64,000 nt of DNA from a bacterium (GTDB lineage: Bacteria > Chloroflexota > Dormibacteria > Aeolococcales > Bog-877). Shown here piece by piece: positions 51,601-60,629 of this stretch. Numbering within the stretch: the stretch's first letter is position 1; each line of letters starts with the position of its first letter. The stretch lies in contig JAKATL010000009.1 in NCBI GenBank assembly GCA_021827985.1, forward strand, positions 1 through 64,000, given 5' to 3'. The position numbers and the translations under genes were made by a program. Under the pieces are notes generated by a model. That model made no database searches. It had not been told where the DNA came from and saw only the letters and a list, made by a program, of their open reading frames with translations.

Positions 51601-52539
51601 TCAGCTCTCGGCGGCCGTACTCCGCCGGGAGGCCGCCAGGGCCAGGATCACTCCATCCCGGAGCCCGCGTTCCGTGACGGTCGCGACTTCCGCTCCGTAC
51701 CGGTCCAGCAGGGCGCGCACGATCACCACGCCTCCGGACATGAGGCGGGCCCGTCGCTCGCTGAGCCCTGACCGCGCCGCCAGCTCCGCGCTGGAAAGCT
51801 CGCGAGTGAGCAGCGAGGCGCGGGTAAGCTCCAGCCGGCTGACCTCCGTCCACCCCTCCCCCTTCTCATCGAAGAGCCGCAAGGGACCCGACTCCGCCGC
51901 CGCCAGCCGTCGGCCCAGGAGCACCGGCAGATTGGCGGCCGTGCCCCCGGTCGCCAGCAGGGTCCTCGGCCCGTCGGGCTGAGGCGCCGCCTCGAGCGCC
52001 ATCGAAGCCAGCGCCTGGGCGTCCGCCAGTTGGCGCGGTGACGGCGGGTCGTCGGCGGTGACGGCGCGCAGGAGTTGCGACGAGCCCAGGCGGACGCTGG
52101 TGGCGAACCGCGGTCTGGTCCCCTCGCCGACCACGACCTCGGTACTCCCTCCCCCGATGTCCGCCACCAGGGCGGGCATCTTGGGGGGGACTCGGTAGGC
52201 GGTGGCGCCAAGGTAGCTGAGGCGGGCCTCGGCCTCGCCGGTCAAGACCCGCACGGTTGCCCCGGACCTCTCCCGGATGGCCCGCACGAGCTCCCCGGCG
52301 TCGGGGGCCAACCGGGCGAACTCCGTGGCCACCATCCGCACCTCCTCGGCCCCGTCCGCCCGGGCCAGCTGGAGCATGGTCGACACGGTGTCCGCGACCT
52401 GCTCGACGAGCACGGACCCCAACCGCCCCTGGCGCTCAACCTCCGCGCCCAACCCCGCCATCACCACGGCGTGGCGGCGGTCGGTGAGCCCAGCGTCCGA
52501 GGTACTGGCGACCAGGAGGTGGATCGTGTTGGAGCCCAC
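51601..52539 (-). CDS. Ppx/GppA-type exopolyphosphatase family protein
   Basis: A 312-residue ASKHA-fold protein. N-terminal phosphate loop is GSNTIHLLVA (the DxGSNT motif if upstream Asp is included), then MVATEFARLAPDAGELV, RVLTGEAEARLSYLGA and the second loop ADIGGGSTEVVVG. It lacks the C-terminal HD domain of larger Ppx enzymes. The GTG at 52539 leaves out the usual N-terminal LAALDV, which is coded just upstream in frame without any standard start, so a CTG start may be used. It follows the Rieske-like gene by 23 bases. Confidence 0.85.
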   Translation of the reverse strand: MGSNTIHLLVASTSDAGLTDRRHAVVMAGLGAEVERQGRLGSVLVEQVADTVSTMLQLARADGAEEVRMVATEFARLAPDAGELVRAIRERSGATVRVLTGEAEARLSYLGATAYRVPPKMPALVADIGGGSTEVVVGEGTRPRFATSVRLGSSQLLRAVTADDPPSPRQLADAQALASMALEAAPQPDGPRTLLATGGTAANLPVLLGRRLAAAESGPLRLFDEKGEGWTEVSRLELTRASLLTRELSSAELAARSGLSERRARLMSGGVVIVRALLDRYGAEVATVTERGLRDGVILALAASRRSTAAES

Positions 52540-52562
52540 ATCGAGCGCCGCCAGCCGCGGAC

Positions 52563-52898
52563 TCAGGGGGTCTCGTCCTCGTCTTCAGTGGGCTCCAGGC
52601 GGACCAGCACCTGGCCTTTGGCGTTGACCCGGACGTCGTAGTGTCGGACGTAGACCGCGTCCGACACCGGGGAGATACCGGTGCGCACGTCGTAGGGCTC
52701 GCCATCCAGGGGGCAGGTGACCACATGGCCGCGAAGCTGGCCCTCTCCGATCGAGCCCCCGCTGGCGCAGGCGTTCTCCAGGGCGTGAAAGACCCCGTCG
52801 ACGTTGAAGAGCGCGATCTCCACGCCGTCGAGGTCCATCACCCGGCCCGTGCCTGGGGGCACGTCGCTCACGCTGCAAACCGGCGCAAAGTCAGCCAA
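52563..52898 (-). CDS. Rieske-fold protein lacking the histidine ligands
   Basis: A 111-residue protein with clear overall similarity to the non-haem-iron oxygenase ferredoxin (Rieske) family: DFAPVCSVSDVPPGTGRVMD, VEIALFNVDGVFHALENACA, GSIGEGQLRGHVVTCPLDGE and then PYDVRTG. A normal Rieske has CxH and CxxH. Here the first is CAS and the second is CPLD, so both cysteines remain but both histidines are replaced by Ser and Asp. The [2Fe-2S] centre cannot be of Rieske type. It might bind another cofactor or none. Confidence 0.8.
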   Translation of the reverse strand: MADFAPVCSVSDVPPGTGRVMDLDGVEIALFNVDGVFHALENACASGGSIGEGQLRGHVVTCPLDGEPYDVRTGISPVSDAVYVRHYDVRVNAKGQVLVRLEPTEDEDETP

Positions 52899-52986
52899 CG
52901 CCCGGATTATGCCGAATCCGGGCCCTGGGGCACCGGCCCACCGCCCATTCCGGCGCGGGGGGGGCCCAGACTGCCATCATCTGGGC

Positions 52987-53214
52987 ATGACCGATGCCGA
53001 ACTTACCGTCCTGGTGCGCGGGTCAGTCGAGGCGGGACCGGGGAGCGACAGCTTGCTCGCCATCCAGCCCCGCCCCGGGGAGGTAGTGGTCCAGGCCCAT
53101 CCCAGCTCCAACTACGTGGCCGTCCTGACCCCAGCCCTGCGCCGCCGCATCGAGGCCGCCCTCCGTGAGTGGCTCCCTGAACTTCGTGAGGTCAGGTTTG
53201 ACCCCCACCACTGA
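52987..53214 (+). CDS. Hypothetical 75-residue protein
   Basis: A short, regular protein beginning MTDAELTVLVRGSVEAGPG with an apparent alpha/beta pattern (LLAIQPRPGEVVVQAHPSSN, ALRRRIEAALREWLPELREV). No known family. It starts at ATG 52987 and its stop is 17 bases before the next small gene; probably the two and pepA are co-transcribed. Confidence 0.6.
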   Translation: MTDAELTVLVRGSVEAGPGSDSLLAIQPRPGEVVVQAHPSSNYVAVLTPALRRRIEAALREWLPELREVRFDPHH

Positions 53215-53230
53215 TGGCCAGGAGGAGCTG

Positions 53231-53467
53231 ATGGGGCCGGTGGAGGTCGGCCGGATCTTGGGGGTGAAGCCTCAGGTCGTGGTGAATTGGATCCGGGAGG
53301 GGAGGGCCCACCCCAGCGCGGTGGATGGGATCGGCCGCAACCGGTTCACAACCGAGGACGTCGCTCGTCTGCGCGCGGGGCTGGGCCAGCGAAGGAGCCG
53401 CACCGCGAGAACCGGCTCAGCTCAAGATGGAACAGAGGAGGGAGGCAATGCAGGCCAAGGCGGCTGA
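53231..53467 (+). CDS. Small HTH (excisionase/MerR-like) protein
   Basis: A 78-residue protein. VEVGRILGVKPQVVVNWIRE and the wing-like RFTTEDVARLRAG form an HTH_17-type DNA-binding domain. AGGAGGAG ends 4 bases before ATG 53231, supporting the start. Its 3' end overlaps the pepA start by 20 bases, so it may control or simply share the transcript. Confidence 0.7.
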   Translation: MGPVEVGRILGVKPQVVVNWIREGRAHPSAVDGIGRNRFTTEDVARLRAGLGQRRSRTARTGSAQDGTEEGGNAGQGG

Positions 53468-54965
53468 GACCGAAGTCGGAAAGCTGAGGGCGGACGCGCT
53501 CCTGGTCACACTCTTCCAGGACGAGCCCCTGGGACCCTCAGCCCAGCTTCTGGACCGGGCGCTGGACGGGCTGCTGTCCTCGATGGTCGCCACTGGGGGG
53601 CTGAACGGGAAATTTCCCGAGCGCCGTCTGGTCCCAACCATGGGTCGGGCGGCGGCACCTCGCCTCATGCTGCTGGGCCTTGGTCATCGTGACCTCCTGG
53701 ACGGGTACCGTTTCCGCAACGCCCTGCAATTCGCGGTCCGGGACCTGAGGAACTTCTGCCGGACCCTGGCCGTGATCGTCGAACCTTCCCTGGCCGAGGT
53801 GCTGGCGGTACCGGCCACAGGCCAGGCGCCCCAGGCGCCCGCCCGGGCCATCGCCGAGGGAGTCGTCCTGGGGAACTACCGGCTGGGGGAGCTCAGGGCT
53901 GCCGAGGGAAAGGGGGCCATCGAGGAGTTGCAGCTGGTTGGCCTGGGGCAGGGCTCGGACCTGGCGGCCGCCCTCACCGCCGGGATCCGCCTTGCGGAGG
54001 CTACCAACGCCGCCCGGGTGCTGCAGTGGCGTCCCGCCAATCGCCTCACTCCGGCGGACTTCATCGCCGAGGCCGAGCTGGTGGCCAAGCAGCGGAACCT
54101 CAGCCTGCGGGTGGTGGAGCGGCCGGAGATGGAGAAGCTGGGGATGGGGGCTCTCCTGGCGGTCGCCCAGGGGTCGCACCAGCCGCCCAAGCTGATGGTC
54201 ATGCGCTACCGGCCCCGCTCTTCAGATGGCTCGGGGAGGGTGCTGGCCCTTGTGGGCAAGGGCATCACCTTCGACTCCGGCGGCATCTCCCTAAAGCCCA
54301 ACCCCGGCATGGCGGCGATGAAGTCGGACATGAGCGGGGCGGCCGCGGTCCTCCAAGCCATGGGTGTGATCGCCCGCACCGAACCGCACATCGAGGTCCT
54401 CGGTCTGGCGCCGCTTACGGAGAACATGCCAGGTGGGGGTGCGGTCAAGCCTGGGGACGTGGTCAGGGCGATGAATGGGACCACCATCGAGATCAACAAC
54501 ACGGACGCCGAGGGGCGCCTGGTGCTGGCGGACGCGCTCTCGTACGCGGTGAGCCAGGGGGCGACGCACCTGGTGGACGTGGCCACTCTGACGGGGGCGG
54601 TGTCGGTGGCCCTGGGTCACCCGGTCACGGCCGCCATGGCCAGCAGCCCGGAACTGCTGGCGGCGGTGCAGGCAGCGGCCCGGGAGGCGGGAGAGAGGGT
54701 GTGGGAGCTGCCCCTCTACCCCGAGCACGACGTCGCCCTGACCTGCGAGATCGCCGACATGCGCAACACCTCTGGCACGTCCGCGGCCGGGACCATCAAC
54801 GGCGCGGTGTTCCTGCGTCCCTTCGCAGCCGGTCGACCGTTCGTCCACCTGGACATAGCCGCCGCGTCCTACCACTTCGAGCCCCTGCTCCAGAAGGTGG
54901 TCCCGGATGGGCCCACGGGGGTCATGACCCGGACCCTGGCCCATCTGCCCTTCCACCTCGGCTAG
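53448..54965 (+). CDS. pepA: Leucyl aminopeptidase (M17)
   Basis: A 505-residue cytosolic metallo-aminopeptidase. The C-terminal catalytic domain has the two metal-binding stretches LVGKGITFDSGGISLKP and NNTDAEGRLVLADAL, the M17 signature (NTDAEGRL), and VKPGDVVRAMNGTTIEI. The N-terminal domain is alpha/beta and less conserved. Length is normal. ATG 53448 has GGAGGG 5 bases upstream; the frame upstream belongs to the HTH gene region. It removes N-terminal residues from peptides. It ends convergent with the MBL gene (4-base overlap). Confidence 0.94.
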   Translation: MQAKAAETEVGKLRADALLVTLFQDEPLGPSAQLLDRALDGLLSSMVATGGLNGKFPERRLVPTMGRAAAPRLMLLGLGHRDLLDGYRFRNALQFAVRDLRNFCRTLAVIVEPSLAEVLAVPATGQAPQAPARAIAEGVVLGNYRLGELRAAEGKGAIEELQLVGLGQGSDLAAALTAGIRLAEATNAARVLQWRPANRLTPADFIAEAELVAKQRNLSLRVVERPEMEKLGMGALLAVAQGSHQPPKLMVMRYRPRSSDGSGRVLALVGKGITFDSGGISLKPNPGMAAMKSDMSGAAAVLQAMGVIARTEPHIEVLGLAPLTENMPGGGAVKPGDVVRAMNGTTIEINNTDAEGRLVLADALSYAVSQGATHLVDVATLTGAVSVALGHPVTAAMASSPELLAAVQAAAREAGERVWELPLYPEHDVALTCEIADMRNTSGTSAAGTINGAVFLRPFAAGRPFVHLDIAAASYHFEPLLQKVVPDGPTGVMTRTLAHLPFHLG

Positions 54966-55765
54966 GGCTTTCGGAACCGAGCCTCCCCCTCCCCGGGCAC
55001 ACGTTCGATTCGGCCCTCGTTCTCCAACTTGATGCAGTGGGCGAGGAGGGTCTGCGCGGCGTATCCCAGCACCTCGGGGGGGTAGCCGCGGTAGAGGCCG
55101 CCCACTAGCTGGGAGGGCGCCACGGGGTCCGGGCCGAGGGCCTCCAGGACCTGGGCCTCTCGCTCCAGACGGTGCGCGATCAACATCTCCACCGCCTTTC
55201 TTGGCTCGGAGATCGGATGGCCGTGACCCGGCAGCAGCCACTCGGCGTCCAGGTCGCGCACCCGGGCCAGCGAGTCGAGGTAGGCAGCCATGTCGCCCTC
55301 AGGGGGCCAGATGACACTGGTGGTGCCTGAGAGGATATGGTCGCCGCTGAAGAGGATGTGCTCTCGCGGAGCGAAGAGGCAGAGGTGGTCTTGCGAGTGG
55401 CCGGGAGTGTGGACAACCTCCAGCCAGCTCTCACCGGCGAGCAGACGGTCACCATCCTCCAGTGCCAGCTCTCCGGACCTCTCGGCCCGGCGGTGGTAGA
55501 CGGCCAGAGGTGCCCCCAGCATCTCCGCCAGCCGGTCGGCCCCCTCCCGGTGGTCCGGGTGGTGGTGGGTGCACACCACCATCCCAGCTCCGCCTCGGAG
55601 CCTGGCCGCCCGGGCCACGGCGTCCAGGTGCTGCTGGTCGAGGGGGCCCGGATCGATCACCAGAACCTCTTCCCTCCCGAAGAGCCAGGTGTTGGTCCCC
55701 GGACCGGTGAGGGGGCCGGGGTTGGGCGCCAGGATCCGCTCCACCTCGGGGGGTAGCCCGCTCAA
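54962..55765 (-). CDS. Metallo-beta-lactamase-fold hydrolase
   Basis: A 267-residue MBL protein of the glyoxalase II/LACTB2 kind. Metal motif THHHPDHREGADRL (HxHxDH), HTPGHSQDHLCLF and FSGDHILSGTT are present, with LLPGHGHPIS for the last His. A C-terminal winged-helix-like part (residues about 200-260) is typical of LACTB2-type proteins, which are endoribonucleases in animals. Start TTG 55765 overlaps the Nudix stop. The operon order on this strand is DUF6812-like, Nudix, MBL, each coupled by TTGA overlaps. Confidence 0.9.
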   Translation of the reverse strand: MSGLPPEVERILAPNPGPLTGPGTNTWLFGREEVLVIDPGPLDQQHLDAVARAARLRGGAGMVVCTHHHPDHREGADRLAEMLGAPLAVYHRRAERSGELALEDGDRLLAGESWLEVVHTPGHSQDHLCLFAPREHILFSGDHILSGTTSVIWPPEGDMAAYLDSLARVRDLDAEWLLPGHGHPISEPRKAVEMLIAHRLEREAQVLEALGPDPVAPSQLVGGLYRGYPPEVLGYAAQTLLAHCIKLENEGRIERVPGEGEARFRKP

Positions 55766-56526
55766 GGCGCCTCCAGGCGGGAGCGATCCAGTCCGGGGTA
55801 CCGTCTTGAGGTGACCTGGTCGAGGCGGGGCCTCCGGGTGACCACCCTTCGCGCCCGGGCCGCTGCCAGGGTCCCCGCAACGCCGCGGCCCGCTGCCAGC
55901 CATGCGAGCACCGCCCTGGTCGGGGGAAGGAGCTGCCACTCTCCTTGGCGGCCGCGGCCCAGCGCCTCGGCTGGGTCGGTCCACCGCCAGCTCCCGCTCT
56001 CCCCCAGAGGGTCGGCCCGAGGCTCCTGCTCCGGTGGCAAGGGAGCCAGGAAGAAGCGGGCATCGAAGCGCCGGGAGAACCCCTCCGGGGTCACCCAGCG
56101 GGCGACGAACACCAGTGACTCCAGGGCCGGGCGCAAGCCGAGACGCAGGCAAAGGTCGAGGAAGCCCTCGCCTCTACCCTGGCGCCAGCGGGTGCGCTCC
56201 TCCTCCAACTCCGGGGCTCGGCCCCCGAATGAGCCCAGCAGGACTCCGCACTCCTCAAAGGTCTCGCGCATCGCCGCCACCCGGAACTCCAGCCCCGCCT
56301 GGGGGTCCGGCCGGCCCCCCACCCGCGGGTCCCAGAACTCCTCCCAACGGGGGTCCCGGTCGCCCGGATCTAGGCTGCCCCCGGGGAAGACCTGGGCGCG
56401 GGGAGCGAAGTGGGCTCGATCGGCCCGCTCCAGCAGCAGCACCTCTGGCGGCCCTTCCGGGAGATCCCCCTCGCGGATGAGCGCCACGGTGGCCGCGTCC
56501 CGCGGCCCTCCTGACTCGGCGGTCAA
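55762..56526 (-). CDS. Nudix hydrolase (NUDT19-like)
   Basis: A 254-residue Nudix protein. The fold is seen in AATVALIREG then PEVLLLERADRAHFAPRAQV and FPGGSLDPGD, with the catalytic helix AAMRETFEECGVLLG. Between G and REx there is an insertion of about 35 residues, as in NUDT7/19-type CoA-diphosphatases. It may cleave CoA or acyl-CoA derivatives, which fits the neighbouring MBL hydrolase, but this is only inferred. TTG 56526 overlaps the stop of the upstream gene. Confidence 0.85.
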   Translation of the reverse strand: MTAESGGPRDAATVALIREGDLPEGPPEVLLLERADRAHFAPRAQVFPGGSLDPGDRDPRWEEFWDPRVGGRPDPQAGLEFRVAAMRETFEECGVLLGSFGGRAPELEEERTRWRQGRGEGFLDLCLRLGLRPALESLVFVARWVTPEGFSRRFDARFFLAPLPPEQEPRADPLGESGSWRWTDPAEALGRGRQGEWQLLPPTRAVLAWLAAGRGVAGTLAAARARRVVTRRPRLDQVTSRRYPGLDRSRLEAP

Positions 56527-57047
56527 AGACCGGCCGGCCCCCGCTCGGAGAAGCTGAGAATCTGGCGCGGATGCACCAGGGCGAACGGCCGCTGGATCGA
56601 CACCCGCTCATGGGTGAGCGCCGGGAGCCAGACGGCATTCAGGTTGCGCACCGGAAGGAAGTCGTCGACACTCCTCTCCAGCGTCTCGCGAAGGCTGAGC
56701 CGGGGCTCGAGGAAGACCTCGCAGACCAAGGAGAAGGTGTCGATGGTGAGGGCCACCTGGTGGGCCATCTTCTGCTCCAGCAGCGCCCGTCGGCCCCCGG
56801 TATCCGCCAGGGATTCGCCCACCGGCGCCAGCATCAGGATGGAGCGCTTGGCAACCATCGCCGACTCCTCCACCGTGCTGATCACCGGGTAGGTGCTGGC
56901 CAGCGGCTCCAGGGTCAGCTGCCGGATCTCCAGGTACTCCGTCATCCGGTTGACGACGTCGGACAGCCGCAGTGGAGCCACGACCTCGATGTCCCCGGTC
57001 AGCTTGAGGAAGGAGCTGAAGAGCTCGATCCGCTCCCAGTTCTCCAC
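56523..57047 (-). CDS. Protein with duplicated DUF6812-like domain
   Basis: A 174-residue protein built from two similar halves. The first is LTGDIEVVAPLRLSDVVNRM then TEYLEIRQLTLEPL, the second LVCEVFLEPRLSLRETLERS then VDDFLPVRNLNAVWLPAL. The pattern of a beta strand, an L-S-x2-x3 helix and a D/EYL-[EP]-[IV]-R strand resembles DUF6812 proteins of unknown function. Start GTG 57047 is assumed; no better start is seen. It leads the coupled Nudix-MBL operon and is divergent from birA, with which it shares about 20 bases of spacer. Confidence 0.6.
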   Translation of the reverse strand: MENWERIELFSSFLKLTGDIEVVAPLRLSDVVNRMTEYLEIRQLTLEPLASTYPVISTVEESAMVAKRSILMLAPVGESLADTGGRRALLEQKMAHQVALTIDTFSLVCEVFLEPRLSLRETLERSVDDFLPVRNLNAVWLPALTHERVSIQRPFALVHPRQILSFSERGPAGL

Positions 57048-57066
57048 GAGGCCGCAGTATACGGGA

Positions 57067-57927
57067 GTGAACCTGACTTCAGGCCCCGCTCGCGGGCGAA
57101 TCCCGGCGAGGGCACCGGCGTGGGGTTCCAGGGAGGCGCTCCGCCAGGAGCTGGCGGCCAGGCGGGTCCCCTGGCGGGTGCGCCTGCTGGCCCAGGTGGG
57201 CAGCACCCAGGACCTCATCCTGGCTGCGGCCCGGCAGGGCGAGCCCGAGGGTCTCTGCGTGATGGCGGACCGACAGGTCCACGGCCGGGGCCGGGCGGGG
57301 CGGGCCTGGCAGGCGCCGCCCGGGACGTCCCTCATGCTCTCGCTGCTCCTGCGCCCGTCGGGCTCCGCTCCCATCGCCTCCCTGCCACTCGTGGTGGGAC
57401 TGGCGGTGGCCCGGGGGATCGAGGCGGCCGGCGGCCCTCCGGTGAGCCTCAAGTGGCCCAACGACTGCTTGATCGGGGGCCGCAAGGTGGCCGGGGTACT
57501 GATCGAATCCCTGTGGACCGAGGAGGGAGAGGCGGTGGCCGTTGGCGTGGGGTGCAACCTGTTCTGGGAAGGCGCCCATGTCGACCATGCCATCGCACTG
57601 GAAGCCACCGCCCTGGACGGCGAAGGGTGGCGGGGGAGCGGGGACAAGCTGGCCGCTGAGGTGCTGGCCTCCCTCAACGAGCACTACCGAAGCTGGAGCG
57701 ACCTGGGCTTCGCTGCGCTTCGGCAGGAGTGGTTGGAACGGGCAGAGTGGATCGGCGAGGAGGTTCTGGTGGCCAGCGGGTCACTTCCGCTCGTGGGCCG
57801 GCTGGAGGGGGTGGACGACGAGGGGCGCCTGATCCTATCTGGCCCTCATGGTCCGGTCGCGATCGCGGCCGGGGACCTGTCGCCCGGACCGGGGGCCTCG
57901 CTCCGCCCGACAGGCCAAGCTGGCTGA
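57067..57927 (+). CDS. birA: Biotin--[acetyl-CoA-carboxylase] ligase
   Basis: A 286-residue biotin protein ligase of group I type, lacking the N-terminal HTH of E. coli BirA. Key features are VGSTQDLILAAA, the biotinyl-AMP loop MADRQVHGRGRAGRAWQAPP then GTSLMLSLLL, and SLKWPNDCLIGGRKVAGVLI. The C-terminal domain (about 240-286, GRLEGVDDEGRLILSGPHGP) is the SH3-like part. It attaches biotin to carboxylases. Start is GTG 57067 with GGGAG immediately upstream; a later start in the first 25 residues is possible. Confidence 0.92.
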   Translation: MNLTSGPARGRIPARAPAWGSREALRQELAARRVPWRVRLLAQVGSTQDLILAAARQGEPEGLCVMADRQVHGRGRAGRAWQAPPGTSLMLSLLLRPSGSAPIASLPLVVGLAVARGIEAAGGPPVSLKWPNDCLIGGRKVAGVLIESLWTEEGEAVAVGVGCNLFWEGAHVDHAIALEATALDGEGWRGSGDKLAAEVLASLNEHYRSWSDLGFAALRQEWLERAEWIGEEVLVASGSLPLVGRLEGVDDEGRLILSGPHGPVAIAAGDLSPGPGASLRPTGQAG

Positions 57928-57979
57928 GACCTCGAACAGCCAGCCCGGCCTGCGGGTCGGGGTGGGGTCGTCAGGTGGG

Positions 57980-58537
57980 CTACTGCTGGGTCATCTTCCC
58001 GGAGATGGTGGCGAAGTAGGTGATGCAGTCCCCGAAGAGGTCGTAGCTGTAGTGGGTGAGGGTGACGGAGAACTCATAGGAGCCGTACTTACCACCGAAG
58101 TCGACGACGTCCGCCACCGAGAAGGTCTGGGTCGCAGGGCAGGAGCCGGTGCCGCTCAAGAAGACGATCCCTTTGGCAGCGTATGCAAATGTGCCGGTGA
58201 CCGAGGTGGCGTTGGGCAAGTAGACCGTAACGGTGCTGACTTGTGGTGTTTTGGAATCGCAAGGGTAGTACGAAGACTCCCCTGTGCCACAGATTGCAGT
58301 GACGGTTTCCGTCAGCGCTTGGTGGATCACGTTGGCATAGAAGTAGCCACCGGCGAGAGCAGTCCCCTGGCCAATCGAGCCCACGAACTGCCCGTCGGTC
58401 GAGGTGGCCGCGATCTCGAAGCCAGAAACCTTGGAAGTGGTTTGCGGCTTCGTTTGTGCCAACACACCGGCACTGCTGACCACTGCGGCTGCCACCGCCA
58501 CACTCGCCCAGATCGTCCAGCGCAACCTGATGCCCAT
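57980..58537 (-). CDS. Secreted protein of unknown function
   Basis: A 185-residue protein with a signal peptide (MGIRLRWTIWASVAVAAAVV, cleavage near VLAQT). The mature part is beta-rich with a few cysteines (TAICGTGESSYYPCD, GSCPATQTFSV, LFGDCITYFATISG). The late region KYGSYEFSVTLTHYSYDLFG suggests an Ig/jelly-roll-like domain. GGAGGTGGTG stands 3 bases upstream of ATG 58537, a strong ribosome-binding site. No family recognised. Confidence 0.75.
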   Translation of the reverse strand: MGIRLRWTIWASVAVAAAVVSSAGVLAQTKPQTTSKVSGFEIAATSTDGQFVGSIGQGTALAGGYFYANVIHQALTETVTAICGTGESSYYPCDSKTPQVSTVTVYLPNATSVTGTFAYAAKGIVFLSGTGSCPATQTFSVADVVDFGGKYGSYEFSVTLTHYSYDLFGDCITYFATISGKMTQQ

Positions 58538-59158
58538 CTCACCACCTCCAGTGCTTAAAACTCTTCGGCGGCCCGAGATGGAAGGGCGTTGGCTTGAGCC
58601 CTCGGCCCGAGGTCGGCAGGAGTCTAGCACCGCCGGGAACCGGCGTCAAGGCGAGCGCCGTCGACACCAAGACCTCGGCCAATGTACTGCCAAAATCCCT
58701 TGATCTGACACCGCATTCGTGGCTTGGAGGAAGGCTTACGTGGATCCGCGCCCCCCGTATTCGCGCGTGGCTGGGCGGTGGATGTGGCAGCCCAGGGCCG
58801 ACTGGCACCAGCCTCTGCTCTGCAGCAGATCCCCGGAGGCTGAACCGCGTCTGCGCCTGAGAATGCCGATCGCCGCCTGCACCGGGTCCGTCGCGGGGTC
58901 CACCTCTGGGACGCCCTCCGCCTATCGGCACATCATGAATAGAGTGGCACCATGAACCGCGTTCCCAGCGCACACCACGGCAGGGGTGCCTCTTAAGTGG
59001 ACGTCGGGGAGGGCACCCGAACCAGCGGGAGTCCGCGCGGGGGATCACTCGCTTTTCGCCGGGCCGGAGAGGACTCGTTCCAGCGGCCCCTCCGAGCGCC
59101 TGAGGCACCGCCTGGTCGATCCACCCGGCCAGGCTTCCGGAGCCGGGGGAGGCGCGCC
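58538..59158. other. Intergenic region
   Basis: About 620 bases without a recognised gene. It includes the promoter region of the secreted-protein gene and the DNA before the GH3 gene. A GTG at 58997 opens the GH3 frame but has a poor ribosome-binding site and the added residues look non-coding. Confidence 0.4.
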
Positions 59159-60565
59159 TTGCGGCTGGCCCAAGAGCCCTCTTCCTGGGAACGTCGTCAC
59201 CGGGCACGGCAGGCGGCTCCAGACGGTCCTCGCCCAGAGGCGGCGGGACGACGGGGGACCTCCGGCCGCGGCCTCGCATCGGACCGGAGTCCGTGGCGAA
59301 GGCGAAGCTCGGTCTGGATTCCAGCGGCGGTGCTTGCCACGGGTGCGCTGCTGGCGGGGTGTGCCAGCGGCTCAGGGGGGGCCGGCCCGTCGCCCCGGCC
59401 ACGAACGCCGTTGCCCCCAAGCGCAACTCCATCGGCATCACCGTCAAGTGGACCCGGGGGATGGAGCCTCGCACGCCTCGCCAGCCAAGTTCTGGTGGTG
59501 CCGGCACAGGCCGAGGACGTGTCCGCGGTCTCCGCGGAGGTTCAGATGGGGGTGGGGGGAATCATCCTCTACGGATCCTCTGGTCCAGAAAATCTGGCCC
59601 AGCAGCTGGCGTCCCTCGATGCGCTCGTCCCGTCAGGCGAGCCACCCTCGGTGATGACCGATGAGGAGGGCGGCGCCGTCCAGCGCCTCAGCAATCTCGT
59701 GGGGCCGCTGCCCTCAGCGCGACAGATGGCTGACACCATGTCGCCGCAGCAGATTCAGCAGCTGGGTCTCTCTGCGGGCGAGCGCCTCCGCGCTGTCGGC
59801 GTGACCGTGGATTTGGCTCCGGTTCTGGATCTGGACGGGGGCCCCGGGCCGAGTGCCACTGATCTGGACGGCACCAGGTCTTTCAGCACCAGCGCGGCGA
59901 CGGCCGCAGCCGACGGGATCGCCTTCGCCAGAGGGCTGATCGCTGCGGGCGTAGCCCCTGTGGTCAAGCACTTTCCCGGGCTTGGCTCCTCCACCGGCAA
60001 CACCGATGACGGGCCCGCCAGTACCCTCCCCTACTTTCAGCTGCAGACGGGCGGCCTGCTCCCATTCGCGTCAGCCGTCAGCCAGGGGCTTCCGGCGGTT
60101 ATGGTCGCCGACGCCTCGGTACCGGGCCTGACCAACCTCCCCGCCAGCATCTCCAGCACTGTGATCCAAGGAGTGCTCCGTCAGCAGCTCCACTTCCAGG
60201 GTCTGGTCATGACGGACTCCCTCTCCGCCGGGGCTCTTAGCGCCGCGGGGTACTCGGTTCCCCAGGCAGCAGTGGCAGCGCTCCGGGCGGGTGCTGACCT
60301 TCTGCTCTTCAACGCCACCTCCGCTCAGCTGGGAGCTGTCACCTCCGCCACCATCGCCGCCATCGTGGCCGCGGTTCAATCCGGAAGCCTGCCGCGCCCT
60401 GAGCTGGTGGCGGCAGTCTCGCAAGTGCTGTCTTTCAAAGGCCTGTCCCAGCCCCAGCCGGCTATCGCCGGCGGGCGGGCCGTCGGCTTCCGATCGAACG
60501 ACCCGAGGGCGCAGCTGCGCGCCGGCCCGTCGGAGTGGCCCGAGGATCGCCACCGCGGATCCTGA
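59159..60565 (+). CDS. GH3 family lipoprotein (beta-N-acetylhexosaminidase-like)
   Basis: A glycoside hydrolase family 3 protein of 468 residues from this start. After a hydrophobic segment and lipobox (VLATGALLAGC) there is a Pro/Ser linker. The TIM barrel has PPSVMTDEEGGAVQRLSNLV, LGLSAGERLRAVGVTVDLAP, PVVKHFPGLGSSTGNTDDG and the likely nucleophile Asp in LVMTDSLSAGAL. These match NagZ-type hexosaminidases that trim peptidoglycan. TTG 59159 has GGGGGAGG 6 bases upstream. The 60 residues before the lipobox are unusually many for a signal peptide, so a later start is possible. Confidence 0.83.
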   Translation: MRLAQEPSSWERRHRARQAAPDGPRPEAAGRRGTSGRGLASDRSPWRRRSSVWIPAAVLATGALLAGCASGSGGAGPSPRPRTPLPPSATPSASPSSGPGGWSLARLASQVLVVPAQAEDVSAVSAEVQMGVGGIILYGSSGPENLAQQLASLDALVPSGEPPSVMTDEEGGAVQRLSNLVGPLPSARQMADTMSPQQIQQLGLSAGERLRAVGVTVDLAPVLDLDGGPGPSATDLDGTRSFSTSAATAAADGIAFARGLIAAGVAPVVKHFPGLGSSTGNTDDGPASTLPYFQLQTGGLLPFASAVSQGLPAVMVADASVPGLTNLPASISSTVIQGVLRQQLHFQGLVMTDSLSAGALSAAGYSVPQAAVAALRAGADLLLFNATSAQLGAVTSATIAAIVAAVQSGSLPRPELVAAVSQVLSFKGLSQPQPAIAGGRAVGFRSNDPRAQLRAGPSEWPEDRHRGS

Positions 60566-60629
60566 GTGGGACGTTGGCCCAGGCATACCACGGGCGGGTG
60601 CAGCATGCCCTGTGTGCCCACTCGGACGT

